Shown here: piece after piece, positions 1 through 6,126 of the stretch | Layout: each line of letters opens with the position of its first letter | Numbering within the stretch: position 1 is the first letter of the stretch | Assembly (NCBI GenBank): GCA_944369635.1 | Contig: CALVXL010000064.1 | Coordinates: forward strand, 1-6,553 | DNA from: an uncultured Clostridia bacterium | GTDB lineage: Bacteria; Bacillota; Clostridia; Christensenellales; Borkfalkiaceae | Direction of reading: 5' to 3' | DNA length: 6,553 bases | Notes under the pieces: model-generated | What the model was told of the DNA's origin: nothing | What the model saw: only the letters and a program-made list of their open reading frames with translations | Databases searched by the model: none | Made by a program: the position numbers and the translations under genes

Positions 1-721
1 GCGTATTGCAAAACAGCTCCTTCGGCGTAGCCACGGCGACGATCTTTCCGCCGTCGAACACCGCCACGCGGGAACAGTTTTCCGCAACGTTGTCCATGTC
101 GTGCGATATGATGATGACGGTCTTTACAAAACTTTTATGCAGTTTATGAAGTAAGTCGAAAAATTCCCGCTTGCCCTTGGGATCGAGTCCCGCGACGGGT
201 TCGTCCAGCACGAGGATCTCCGGCTTGGTGACGATAACGCCCGCGATCGCCACGCGGCGCTTTTGTCCGCCGGATAGATCAAACGGCGATTTGTCCTTGA
301 CCTCCGCATAGTCGAGCCCCACCGTTTCCAGCGCGTCGCGCACGAGCGATTTCACTTCGTTTTCGCTACATTCGGGACGGAAGTTTTTCAGTCCGAAAGC
401 GACGTCTAATTCGACGGTATCGGCAAAAAGCTGGTATTCGGGATACTGAAAAACCATGCCGATGCGCGAACGAAGTTTTTTGAAATCGCATTTTTTATCG
501 AGCAGATCGAATTCTCCCACGCGCAGCGTCTTTGTGCCTTTATCCGCCTTGATCAGCCCGTTTAAATGCTGTACGAACGTGGACTTTCCGCTACCCGTGT
601 GCCCGATGATCCCGAAAAACTCCCCTTCTTCGACGGTCAGGGAAACGTCGTGCAAAGCGGCGACGGCGAATTTCGACTTCGGCGAATATACATGGCTTAA
701 ATTTTCCGCAACAATCCGCAT
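1..721 (-). CDS. ecfA2: EcfA2, energy-coupling factor transporter ATPase (3' end beyond window)
   Basis: This is one of the two ATPases that drive group II ECF importers for vitamins and metal ions; it acts at the inner face of the membrane with EcfA1, EcfT and an S component. About 240 residues are visible, and the C-terminus (roughly 40-50 residues by family size) lies beyond the left edge, with no stop in the window. Seen: Walker A GHTGSGKST at 40-48, Q-loop Gln92 in VFQYPEYQLF, signature LSGGQKRR from 149, Walker B ending in LDEP with catalytic Glu174, D-loop AGLDPKG and H-loop His207. The LDEPVAGLDP form, as opposed to LDESTAMLDP in the upstream gene, identifies it as the A2 subunit. The start is the ATG at 721-719, which gives the family-typical opening MRIVAENLSHVYSP and has AGGTG 7 nt upstream. 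It overlaps ecfA1 by 25 nt in a different frame, so translational coupling is likely. Usual neighbour order predicts ecfT next. Confidence 0.93.
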   Translation of the reverse strand, partial: MRIVAENLSHVYSPKSKFAVAALHDVSLTVEEGEFFGIIGHTGSGKSTFVQHLNGLIKADKGTKTLRVGEFDLLDKKCDFKKLRSRIGMVFQYPEYQLFADTVELDVAFGLKNFRPECSENEVKSLVRDALETVGLDYAEVKDKSPFDLSGGQKRRVAIAGVIVTKPEILVLDEPVAGLDPKGKREFFDLLHKLHKSFVKTVIIISHDMDNVAENCSRVAVFDGGKIVAVATPKELFCNT

Positions 722-1521
722 AGCTCCGCACCTAACCGTTCTTTATCGTAAATTTTCCCGAGTTCCATGCCGCCCTCGCGGAGCCTGTCCGCGATATAGG
801 TGGGCACGGGCACGTCGAGTTCGTATTTTCTCAATTCTTCTTCCCGCGAAAAAATTTCTTCGGGCGTACCTTCCATGACGATCTTTCCGTCGCTTAAGAC
901 GATGACTCTGTCCGCGCGGCACACCTCGTCCATATAATGCGTGATGGTGAGCACCGTCATGCCGTTTTCGCGGTTCAGCTTTTCCACGACGGAAGTAACT
1001 TCCTTGCGCCCTTTGGGATCGAGCATGGCGGTGGACTCGTCGAGCACCAGCATTTCGGGGCGGATTGCCAGAACCCCCGCGATGGCGATTCTCTGTTTCT
1101 GCCCGCCGGAAAGGCGCGTGGGCGTTGCCTTGCGGTATTCTTCCATGCCCACGGCTTTGAGCGCAAAGTCGATGCGCTCGCCGATTTCCTTGCGAGGCAC
1201 GCCGAGGTTTTCCGGCCCGAACGCGATGTCGTCCTCCACGATGGACGCGACCAGCTGGTTATCGGGATTCTGGAACACCACGCCCACGCGCTTGCGGATT
1301 TCAAACAGATTCTGCTTTTCCGCCGTGGAAAAACCGTCTACGACGATCTCCCCCGCCGAGGGCAGCAAGAGCCCGTTCATCAGCCGCGCCAGCGTGCTCT
1401 TTCCGCTGCCGTTATGCCCGATTACCGAAACGTATTCGCCTTTTTCGATACGGAGCGAAACGCCGTCAAGCGCGTCCCTGTCGGACTGCGGATAACGGAA
1501 TTTCACGTCCTTGATTTCCAT
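697..1521 (-). CDS. ecfA1: EcfA1, energy-coupling factor transporter ATPase
   Basis: This is the A1 ATPase of the ECF importer module, which pairs with EcfA2 to hydrolyse ATP and move EcfT and the bound S component. Called as 274 residues, normal for the family. Seen: Walker A GHNGSGKST at 35-43, Q-loop Gln84 in VFQNPDNQLV, signature LSGGQKQR from 137, Walker B with Asp161 and catalytic Glu162, and H-loop His195. The LDESTAMLDP motif, with Ser in place of the usual Pro after the Glu, is typical of EcfA1. The C-terminal segment around YELDVPVPTYIADRLREGG matches the extra C-terminal region of ECF ATPases. The frame is open up to an ATG at 1677, but the ATG at 1521 is preferred: it gives the family opening MEIKDVKFRYP, has AGGT 9 nt upstream, and a promoter covers the upstream codons. 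ATGs at 1530 and 1548 are alternatives with poorer ribosome-site spacing. Confidence 0.93.
   Translation of the reverse strand: MEIKDVKFRYPQSDRDALDGVSLRIEKGEYVSVIGHNGSGKSTLARLMNGLLLPSAGEIVVDGFSTAEKQNLFEIRKRVGVVFQNPDNQLVASIVEDDIAFGPENLGVPRKEIGERIDFALKAVGMEEYRKATPTRLSGGQKQRIAIAGVLAIRPEMLVLDESTAMLDPKGRKEVTSVVEKLNRENGMTVLTITHYMDEVCRADRVIVLSDGKIVMEGTPEEIFSREEELRKYELDVPVPTYIADRLREGGMELGKIYDKERLGAELCGLLRKI
729..733 (-). promoter_or_regulatory. ribosome binding site of ecfA2, inside ecfA1
   Basis: AGGTG on the minus strand lies 7 nt before the ecfA2 ATG, within the last codons of ecfA1. A second purine run, GGAG (724-727), is only 2 nt from the ATG and is too close to be the main site. It supports the 721 start and a coupled pair. 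Confidence 0.5.
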
Positions 1522-1538
1522 AAAACTCATACCTGCAT

Positions 1539-1567
1539 ATTTTACCATATTAAGGCGAAATACACAA
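1539..1567 (-). promoter_or_regulatory. predicted sigma-A promoter of ecfA1-ecfA2
   Basis: On the minus strand a -35 box TTGTGT (1567-1562) is followed by a 17-nt spacer and a -10 box TAAAAT (1544-1539). Transcription would begin about 1531-1534, only about 10-13 nt before the chosen ecfA1 ATG at 1521. The boxes lie inside the longest possible reading frame, which argues against the upstream starts. This is a prediction from box match and spacing only. Confidence 0.5.
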
Positions 1568-1612
1568 TTATTTTTCGCTAAAAAGCCGAAAGAAGCCTGT
1601 TTTATGCGATCT

Positions 1613-1650
1613 TTCCCGCCGATTTTACGCGTATTTTTCGGGCGCGGGAA
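1613..1650. repeat. inverted repeat in the divergent intergenic region
   Basis: TTCCCGC (1613-1619) and GCGGGAA (1644-1650) are perfect inverted arms separated by 24 nt, and CGA/TCG inside could extend pairing across a GGC bulge. It lies between the ecfA1 promoter and the nifJ promoter. There is no good T-tract on either side, so it is a weak terminator candidate; it could be an operator or chance. Confidence 0.3.
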
Positions 1651-1677
1651 TATTTTGCCGCAATTTTTTGATTTCAA

Positions 1678-1706
1678 TTGACTATTTTCTTTTTTAAATA
1701 TATAAT
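1678..1706 (+). promoter_or_regulatory. strong predicted sigma-A promoter of nifJ
   Basis: The -35 box TTGACT (1678-1683, one mismatch to TTGACA), a 17-nt AT-rich spacer and a perfect -10 box TATAAT (1701-1706) give a near-ideal vegetative promoter. Start of transcription is expected about 1711-1713, leaving a leader of roughly 60 nt before the nifJ ATG. The strength suits a major catabolic enzyme. Confidence 0.85.
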
Positions 1707-1710
1707 ATAG

Positions 1711-1743
1711 GTGCTTTACACGTTATTGCAGGGTTAAAGTCAC
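1711..1743 (+). other. possible hairpin at the 5' end of the nifJ leader
   Basis: GTGCTTTA (1711-1718) can pair with TAAAGTCAC (1735-1743), giving 8 base pairs with one bulged T and a 16-nt loop. It begins at the predicted transcription start, so it would form a 5' terminal stem on the mRNA. The stem is AT-rich and modest; it could protect the message, act as a DNA operator, or be chance. Confidence 0.25.
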
Positions 1744-1759
1744 AAATTTATTTATTTTT

Positions 1760-1764
1760 GGAGG
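1760..1764 (+). promoter_or_regulatory. ribosome binding site of nifJ
   Basis: GGAGG, a near-full anti-Shine-Dalgarno match, sits 7 nt before the ATG at 1772. It settles the nifJ start and indicates efficient initiation. Confidence 0.85.
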
Positions 1765-1771
1765 CAAATTT

Positions 1772-4700
1772 ATGAGCAAGAAAATGACCATCGACGGAAA
1801 TACCGCCGCGAGCCACGTAGCTTACGCGTTTTCCGAAGTGGCGGCTATTTATCCGATCACGCCTTCTTCGCCTATGGCGGAAGTCGCGGACGAATGGTCG
1901 GCTGCCGGCAGAGTCAATATGTTCGGCCAGAAACTCCGCCTTGCGGAGATGCAGTCCGAAGCGGGCGCGGCAGGCGCCGTTCACGGTTCGCTTTGCGCGG
2001 GCGCTCTTACGACCACGTATACCGCCAGCCAGGGCTTACTTTTGATGATTCCGAATATGTACAAGATCTCGGGCGAACTGCTCCCGACGGTCTTCCACGT
2101 CAGCGCGAGAGCTTTGGCGGCGCACGCGCTCAATATTTTCGGCGACCATTCCGACGTGATGGCGTGCCGTCAGACGGGCTTTGCGATGCTCGCCAGCAAC
2201 TCCGTACAGGAAGTTATGGACCTCGCGCTCGTCGCGCACCTTTCCACGCTGAAAGCGAAAGTGCCGTTTTTGCACTTCTTCGACGGGTTCCGTACCAGCC
2301 ATGAAGTGAGCAAGATCGACGTCATCGATTACGACGAAATGAAATCCCTCGTCGACATGAAGGACATCGAAGATTTCCGCGCACGCGCGCTCAACCCCGA
2401 ACATCCGATCCAGAAAGGCACGGCGCAGAATGCGGACATCTACTTCCAGAACCGCGAAACGGCGAACAAGTATTACGAAGCCACCCCCGCCATCGTGCAG
2501 GAGATGATGGACAAGGTCGCCGCCCTGACGGGCAGAAAATATCACCTCTTCGATTACGTGGGCGCGCCCGACGCGGAAAACGTTGCCGTCATCATGGGCA
2601 GCGGCGCGGAAGCCATCGAAGAAACCATTAACAGAATGAACAAGGAAGGGCATAAGGTCGGCGTGCTGAAAGTAAGGCTGTACCGCCCGTTCGCCGTGGA
2701 CGCGTTCGTCGCGGCGCTGCCCAAGACCGTGAAAAAACTCGCGGTGCTCGACAGGACGAAGGAACCCGGCTCGCTGGGCGAACCGCTGTACCTCGACGTA
2801 TGCTCCGCTCTGCTCGAAAAGGGCATGACGAACATCAAGGTGGTGGGCGGCAGATACGGCCTCGGCTCCAAAGAGTTCAACCCCTCGATGATCTACGCGG
2901 TTTACAAGAACCTCGAACAGAAAGAACCCAAAAACCACTTCACCGTGGGTATTTACGACGATCTCACCCACACGTCGCTCGACTTCTCCGAACAGTACAA
3001 CGCCGCGCCCGCGGGCACGATCAGCTGTAAGTTCTACGGTCTCGGCTCGGACGGCACGGTCGGCGCGAACAAAAACTCCATCAAGATCATCGGCGATCAC
3101 ACCGATATGTACGCGCAGGGATATTTCTTCTACGATTCCAAGAAGAGCGGCGGCATCACCGTTTCGCATCTGAGATTCGGCAAGACCCCCATTCAGTCTT
3201 CCTATCTCATCGACGCGGCGGACTTCATCGCCTGCCATAACCCCTCTTACGTCACCCGTTACGACATGGTGAGCGATCTGAAAGAAGGCGGCAAGTTCCT
3301 TCTGAACGCGGCGTGGACGACGGTGGAAGATCTCGATAAAAACCTCCCCGCGAAAGTCAAGAACGCCCTCGCCAAGAAACACGCCGAACTTTACGTCATC
3401 GACGCGATCTCCATCGCGGGCAAACTCGGCCTCGGCGGCAGAACGAACACCATTTTGCAGTCGGCGTTCTTCCTCATCAACGAAGACATCATGCCCTATG
3501 CCGACGCGCGCGACTTTATGAAGAAAATGGCGTACAAGTCCTTTGCGAAAAAGGGCGACGCCGTTGTACAGATGAACTACGCAGCCATCGATTCGGCGGA
3601 AGCCAACCTCGTGAAGATCGATTACCCCGCTTCCTGGGCGAATACGACCGACGGCGCTCCGATGATGGAAGTGCACGGCGACGAATATTATAAAAACACC
3701 GTTCATCCGATCCTCGTTCTCGAAGGCGACAAACTCCCCTCTTCGCAGTTCAATGCGGACGGCTCCGTTCCGACGGGTACGACGCAGTACGAAAAGAGAG
3801 GCGTTGCCGTCAAGATCCCCAAGTGGAACGCAGACAAGTGCATTCAGTGCAACCAGTGCTCCTTCGTGTGCCCGCACGCGGCGATCAGACCCGCGGTCAA
3901 CGCCGTCGGCGCGGACAAGCCTGCGTCCTACAGCGTGAAGGCGATGACGGGACTTCCCGGTTACGAATTCAGAATGCAGGTCTCCCCGCTCGACTGTATG
4001 GGCTGCGGCGTCTGCGCGAATATCTGCCCCGCCAAGGAAAAAGCCCTCGAAATGGTGCCCTTTGCCACTTTGGTGGAAGAAGAAAACGTCAATTACAATT
4101 ACAGCAAGCAGCTGCCCGACGTCGATCTTTCCAAATTCAAGAAAGAAACGGTCAAAGGTTCGCAGTTCTGCCAGCCGCTGTTTGAATTCTCCGGCGCGTG
4201 CGCGGGTTGCGGCGAAACGCCTTACGTCAAGATCGTTACCCAGCTTTTCGGCGACCGCATGATCGTTGCCAACGCGACGGGATGCTCCTCCATTTACGGC
4301 GGTTCCGCGCCGACCTGCCCGTACACCAAGAACAAAGCGGGACACGGCCCCGCCTGGGCGAACAGCCTGTTCGAGGACAATGCGGAATTCGGCTACGGCA
4401 TGAACCTCGCTTACGCGCAAAGACGCGCTAAGGTGGAAGATAAGATCAACGCCCTCATCGAAAAGTGCCCCGACTGGACGGAGCTCAAAGAGGCGGGCGA
4501 AAACTGGATAGCCAACAAGAAAGATGCCGAAGGCAGCAAAGCGGCGAGCGAAAAACTTGTGGAAGTTCTCTCCAAGTGCGCGGGCTGCGGCTGTGAATGC
4601 GACGCGATGGTGGAAGATCTGCTGAAAGATAAGGATTGCTTTGTAAAGAAGTCCATCTGGATCTTCGGCGGCGACGGCTGGGCGTACGATATCGGCTACG

Positions 4701-5293
4701 GCGGATTGGATCACGTGCTGGCGCAGGGCGAGGATGTGAACGTTCTGGTGCTCGACACCGAAGTTTACTCCAACACCGGCGGACAGGCGAGCAAAGCTAC
4801 CCCGACGGGCTCGGTTGCGAAATTCGCCGCGGCGGGCAAGAGAGTCAAGAAAAAGGACCTCGGCATGATGGCGATGAGTTACGGCTACGTTTACGTCGCG
4901 CAGGTGGCGATGGGTTCCGATAAGAACCAGCTGATGAAAGCGCTGGTGGAAGCGGAAAAATACGACGGACCGTCCCTCGTGATCGCTTACGCGCCCTGCA
5001 TCAACCACGGTATCAACATGACCAAGTCGCAAGACGAAGAAAAGAGAGCCGTGGAATGCGGTTACTGGCAGCTTTACAGATACAATCCCTCGCTCGCGCT
5101 CGAAGGCAAGAACCCCTTCTCGCTCGACAGTAAAGAACCGACGGGCGATTATCAGGCGTTCATCACCGGCGAAACGCGTTACGCTTCCTTGATGAAAGCG
5201 CAACCCGCGCTGGCGGCGGAACTCTTCAAAAAGACCGAAGCGGACAGCAAAGAGCGTTTGGAAAACTACAAGAAACTGGCAAACAAGGAATAA
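1772..5293 (+). CDS. nifJ: pyruvate:ferredoxin (flavodoxin) oxidoreductase, single-chain PFOR
   Basis: This cytoplasmic enzyme converts pyruvate, CoA and oxidised ferredoxin to acetyl-CoA, CO2 and reduced ferredoxin using thiamine diphosphate and three [4Fe-4S] clusters. The 1173-residue chain is full length for the single-subunit class. Domain I has YPITPSSPMAE at 27-37 with Thr30, Glu63 and Arg113 in the places of the Desulfovibrio africanus active-site residues Thr31, Glu64 and Arg114. The CoA-side domain III begins near GLGSDGTVGANKNS (423-436). The ferredoxin domain has two CxxCxxCxxxCP motifs, Cys690/693/696/700 and Cys742/745/748/752. The proximal cluster ligands are Cys810, Cys813, Cys838 and Cys1076. 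The thiamine diphosphate/Mg site is GDGWAYDIGYGG from 967 with Asp968, then DTEVYSNTGGQ with Thr996. The chain stops about 97 residues after Cys1076, so it lacks the C-terminal extension (domain VII) of the D. africanus enzyme. A Cys-rich stretch at 936-956 is unusual. The gene is monocistronic, with its own strong promoter and terminator. Confidence 0.98.
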   Translation: MSKKMTIDGNTAASHVAYAFSEVAAIYPITPSSPMAEVADEWSAAGRVNMFGQKLRLAEMQSEAGAAGAVHGSLCAGALTTTYTASQGLLLMIPNMYKISGELLPTVFHVSARALAAHALNIFGDHSDVMACRQTGFAMLASNSVQEVMDLALVAHLSTLKAKVPFLHFFDGFRTSHEVSKIDVIDYDEMKSLVDMKDIEDFRARALNPEHPIQKGTAQNADIYFQNRETANKYYEATPAIVQEMMDKVAALTGRKYHLFDYVGAPDAENVAVIMGSGAEAIEETINRMNKEGHKVGVLKVRLYRPFAVDAFVAALPKTVKKLAVLDRTKEPGSLGEPLYLDVCSALLEKGMTNIKVVGGRYGLGSKEFNPSMIYAVYKNLEQKEPKNHFTVGIYDDLTHTSLDFSEQYNAAPAGTISCKFYGLGSDGTVGANKNSIKIIGDHTDMYAQGYFFYDSKKSGGITVSHLRFGKTPIQSSYLIDAADFIACHNPSYVTRYDMVSDLKEGGKFLLNAAWTTVEDLDKNLPAKVKNALAKKHAELYVIDAISIAGKLGLGGRTNTILQSAFFLINEDIMPYADARDFMKKMAYKSFAKKGDAVVQMNYAAIDSAEANLVKIDYPASWANTTDGAPMMEVHGDEYYKNTVHPILVLEGDKLPSSQFNADGSVPTGTTQYEKRGVAVKIPKWNADKCIQCNQCSFVCPHAAIRPAVNAVGADKPASYSVKAMTGLPGYEFRMQVSPLDCMGCGVCANICPAKEKALEMVPFATLVEEENVNYNYSKQLPDVDLSKFKKETVKGSQFCQPLFEFSGACAGCGETPYVKIVTQLFGDRMIVANATGCSSIYGGSAPTCPYTKNKAGHGPAWANSLFEDNAEFGYGMNLAYAQRRAKVEDKINALIEKCPDWTELKEAGENWIANKKDAEGSKAASEKLVEVLSKCAGCGCECDAMVEDLLKDKDCFVKKSIWIFGGDGWAYDIGYGGLDHVLAQGEDVNVLVLDTEVYSNTGGQASKATPTGSVAKFAAAGKRVKKKDLGMMAMSYGYVYVAQVAMGSDKNQLMKALVEAEKYDGPSLVIAYAPCINHGINMTKSQDEEKRAVECGYWQLYRYNPSLALEGKNPFSLDSKEPTGDYQAFITGETRYASLMKAQPALAAELFKKTEADSKERLENYKKLANKE

Positions 5294-5303
5294 GTCCTTT
5301 TGC

Positions 5304-5340
5304 AAAAGCGGGCGGCATCTTCTGATGCCGCCCGCTTTTT
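5304..5340 (+). terminator. intrinsic terminator of nifJ
   Basis: A perfect 16-bp stem (5304-5319 with 5324-5339), GC-rich in the middle, closes a TTCT loop and ends in a T-run, 10 nt after the nifJ stop. The A-run on the other arm gives TTTT on the minus strand too, so it may also stop read-through from the convergent genes. Confidence 0.92.
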
Positions 5341-5365
5341 ATATTTCTCATTTTTACAATCAAAC

Positions 5366-5397
5366 AAAAGCGCGGCGCCGTTTCGGCGCCGCCTTTT
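5366..5397 (-). terminator. intrinsic terminator of the convergent ABC exporter operon, probably bidirectional
   Basis: The arms 5372-5380 and 5384-5392 form a perfect 9-bp GC-only stem around a 3-nt loop, extended by AAAAG/CTTTT (5366-5370 with 5393-5397) across one bulged C. Read on the minus strand, it follows the ATPase stop at 5414 by 16 nt and ends in a T-rich tail, CTTTTGTTTG. On the plus strand it is followed after GAG by a T-run (5401-5406), so it can serve as a second terminator behind nifJ. Confidence 0.85.
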
Positions 5398-5413
5398 GAG
5401 TTTTTTCGTTTTT

Positions 5414-6124
5414 TTATTCGTTTTCCTTTAAGATCTGCAGATAATATTCGTCGATGTCCCTGTCGCCGCATTCCGACATAAATTCTTCCTTTGAGCAGTT
5501 TTTGACGAGTTTGCCCTTGTGCAGTACGCAAAAGCGGGTGGCGATTTTTGCCAGCTCGTCGAGAATGTGGCTGGAAATCACCATGGTAACGCCCCGTTCT
5601 TCATGTATTTTCAAGAGCATGTTTCTTACTTCCGAAATCCCCTGCGGGTCGAGCCCGTTGATGGGTTCGTCCAAAATCAGCAAATCGGGTTCTCCCACCA
5701 GCGCCAGCGCGATACCCAGCCGCTGTTTCATACCCATGGAAAAGGCGCGCACTCTCTTTTTATCGGTATTTTCCAGACCGACGAGTTTCAAAAGCGCGTC
5801 GATATCCGATTTATAATACTTTACGCCCAGCGCGATCGCTTTCGCCTTGATGTTTTCATAAGCCGACATATCGAAATAAAGCGCGGGGTGTTCGATGAGC
5901 GAGCCCATGGGCACTTTCGAGGAAAACGCCTGCTTATTCCATAAAACTTCCCCCTTGGTCGGCTGCAAAAGATTGCAAATGATACGCAAAAGCGTGGTCT
6001 TGCCCGCGCCGTTGTTGCCGATAAGCCCGTAAATTTCCCCTTTTTCTATCGTCAGATCGATATCGGAAAGGACGTTCGTATTCTTAAAACATTTTAAAAG
6101 ATTTTTCGTTGCGACAAATTCCAT
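5414..6124 (-). CDS. ABC exporter ATP-binding protein, BcrA-like
   Basis: This is the ATPase of an ABC-2 type exporter, expected to pair with the permease encoded just upstream. It has 236 residues, slightly short for the bacitracin/lantibiotic-type group. Seen: Walker A GNNGAGKTT at 36-44, the segment GSLIEHPALYFDMSAYENI with Glu78 at the usual Q-loop Gln position (common in BcrA-like proteins), a signature of FSMGMKQRLGIA from 128 where LSGGQ is usual, Walker B LLILDEP with Asp152 and Glu153, D-loop NGLDPQG, and His186. The tail IDEYYLQIL resembles the short C-terminal helix of this group. The start at 6124 is chosen because AAAGGAG lies 9 nt upstream and the frame above it overlaps the permease; an ATG at 6214 is rejected. 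The substrate cannot be told: peptide antibiotics, lipids and sodium are all precedents in the wider family. Confidence 0.9.
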   Translation of the reverse strand: MEFVATKNLLKCFKNTNVLSDIDLTIEKGEIYGLIGNNGAGKTTLLRIICNLLQPTKGEVLWNKQAFSSKVPMGSLIEHPALYFDMSAYENIKAKAIALGVKYYKSDIDALLKLVGLENTDKKRVRAFSMGMKQRLGIALALVGEPDLLILDEPINGLDPQGISEVRNMLLKIHEERGVTMVISSHILDELAKIATRFCVLHKGKLVKNCSKEEFMSECGDRDIDEYYLQILKENE

Positions 6125-6126
6125 CT

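Noticed and set aside
937..1581. Plus-strand frames opposite ecfA1 (937-1581 and 941-1495), and similar frames opposite ecfA2 and the ABC ATPase
   Set aside because: They are antisense shadows of well-supported ATPase genes, without their own domain content or ribosome sites.
1522..1677. Upstream extension of ecfA1 by 52 residues to an ATG at 1677
   Set aside because: The extra residues are a basic stretch unlike the family N-terminus, and the region contains a promoter and the inverted repeat. The conserved domain begins at 1521.
1661..1680. CodY-like box upstream of nifJ
   Set aside because: The first ten bases after C1661 resemble AATTTTCWGA but the second half does not match AAATT, leaving too many mismatches.
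1731..1745. Possible Rex redox-repressor site in the nifJ leader (TCACAA half-site)
   Set aside because: Only one half-site resembles the known TTGTGA-type or TTGTTAA-type operators; the matching inverted half is absent at the required spacing.
1707..1771. Riboswitch in the nifJ leader
   Set aside because: The leader is only about 60 nt and AT-rich, with one weak hairpin and no recognisable conserved aptamer core or terminator.
2036..5305. 1089-codon open frame on the minus strand opposite nifJ
   Set aside because: It is codon-aligned with nifJ and stays open only because nifJ avoids TTA, CTA and TCA. Its product is a low-complexity mix rich in Arg, Val, His and Phe with no recognisable domain.
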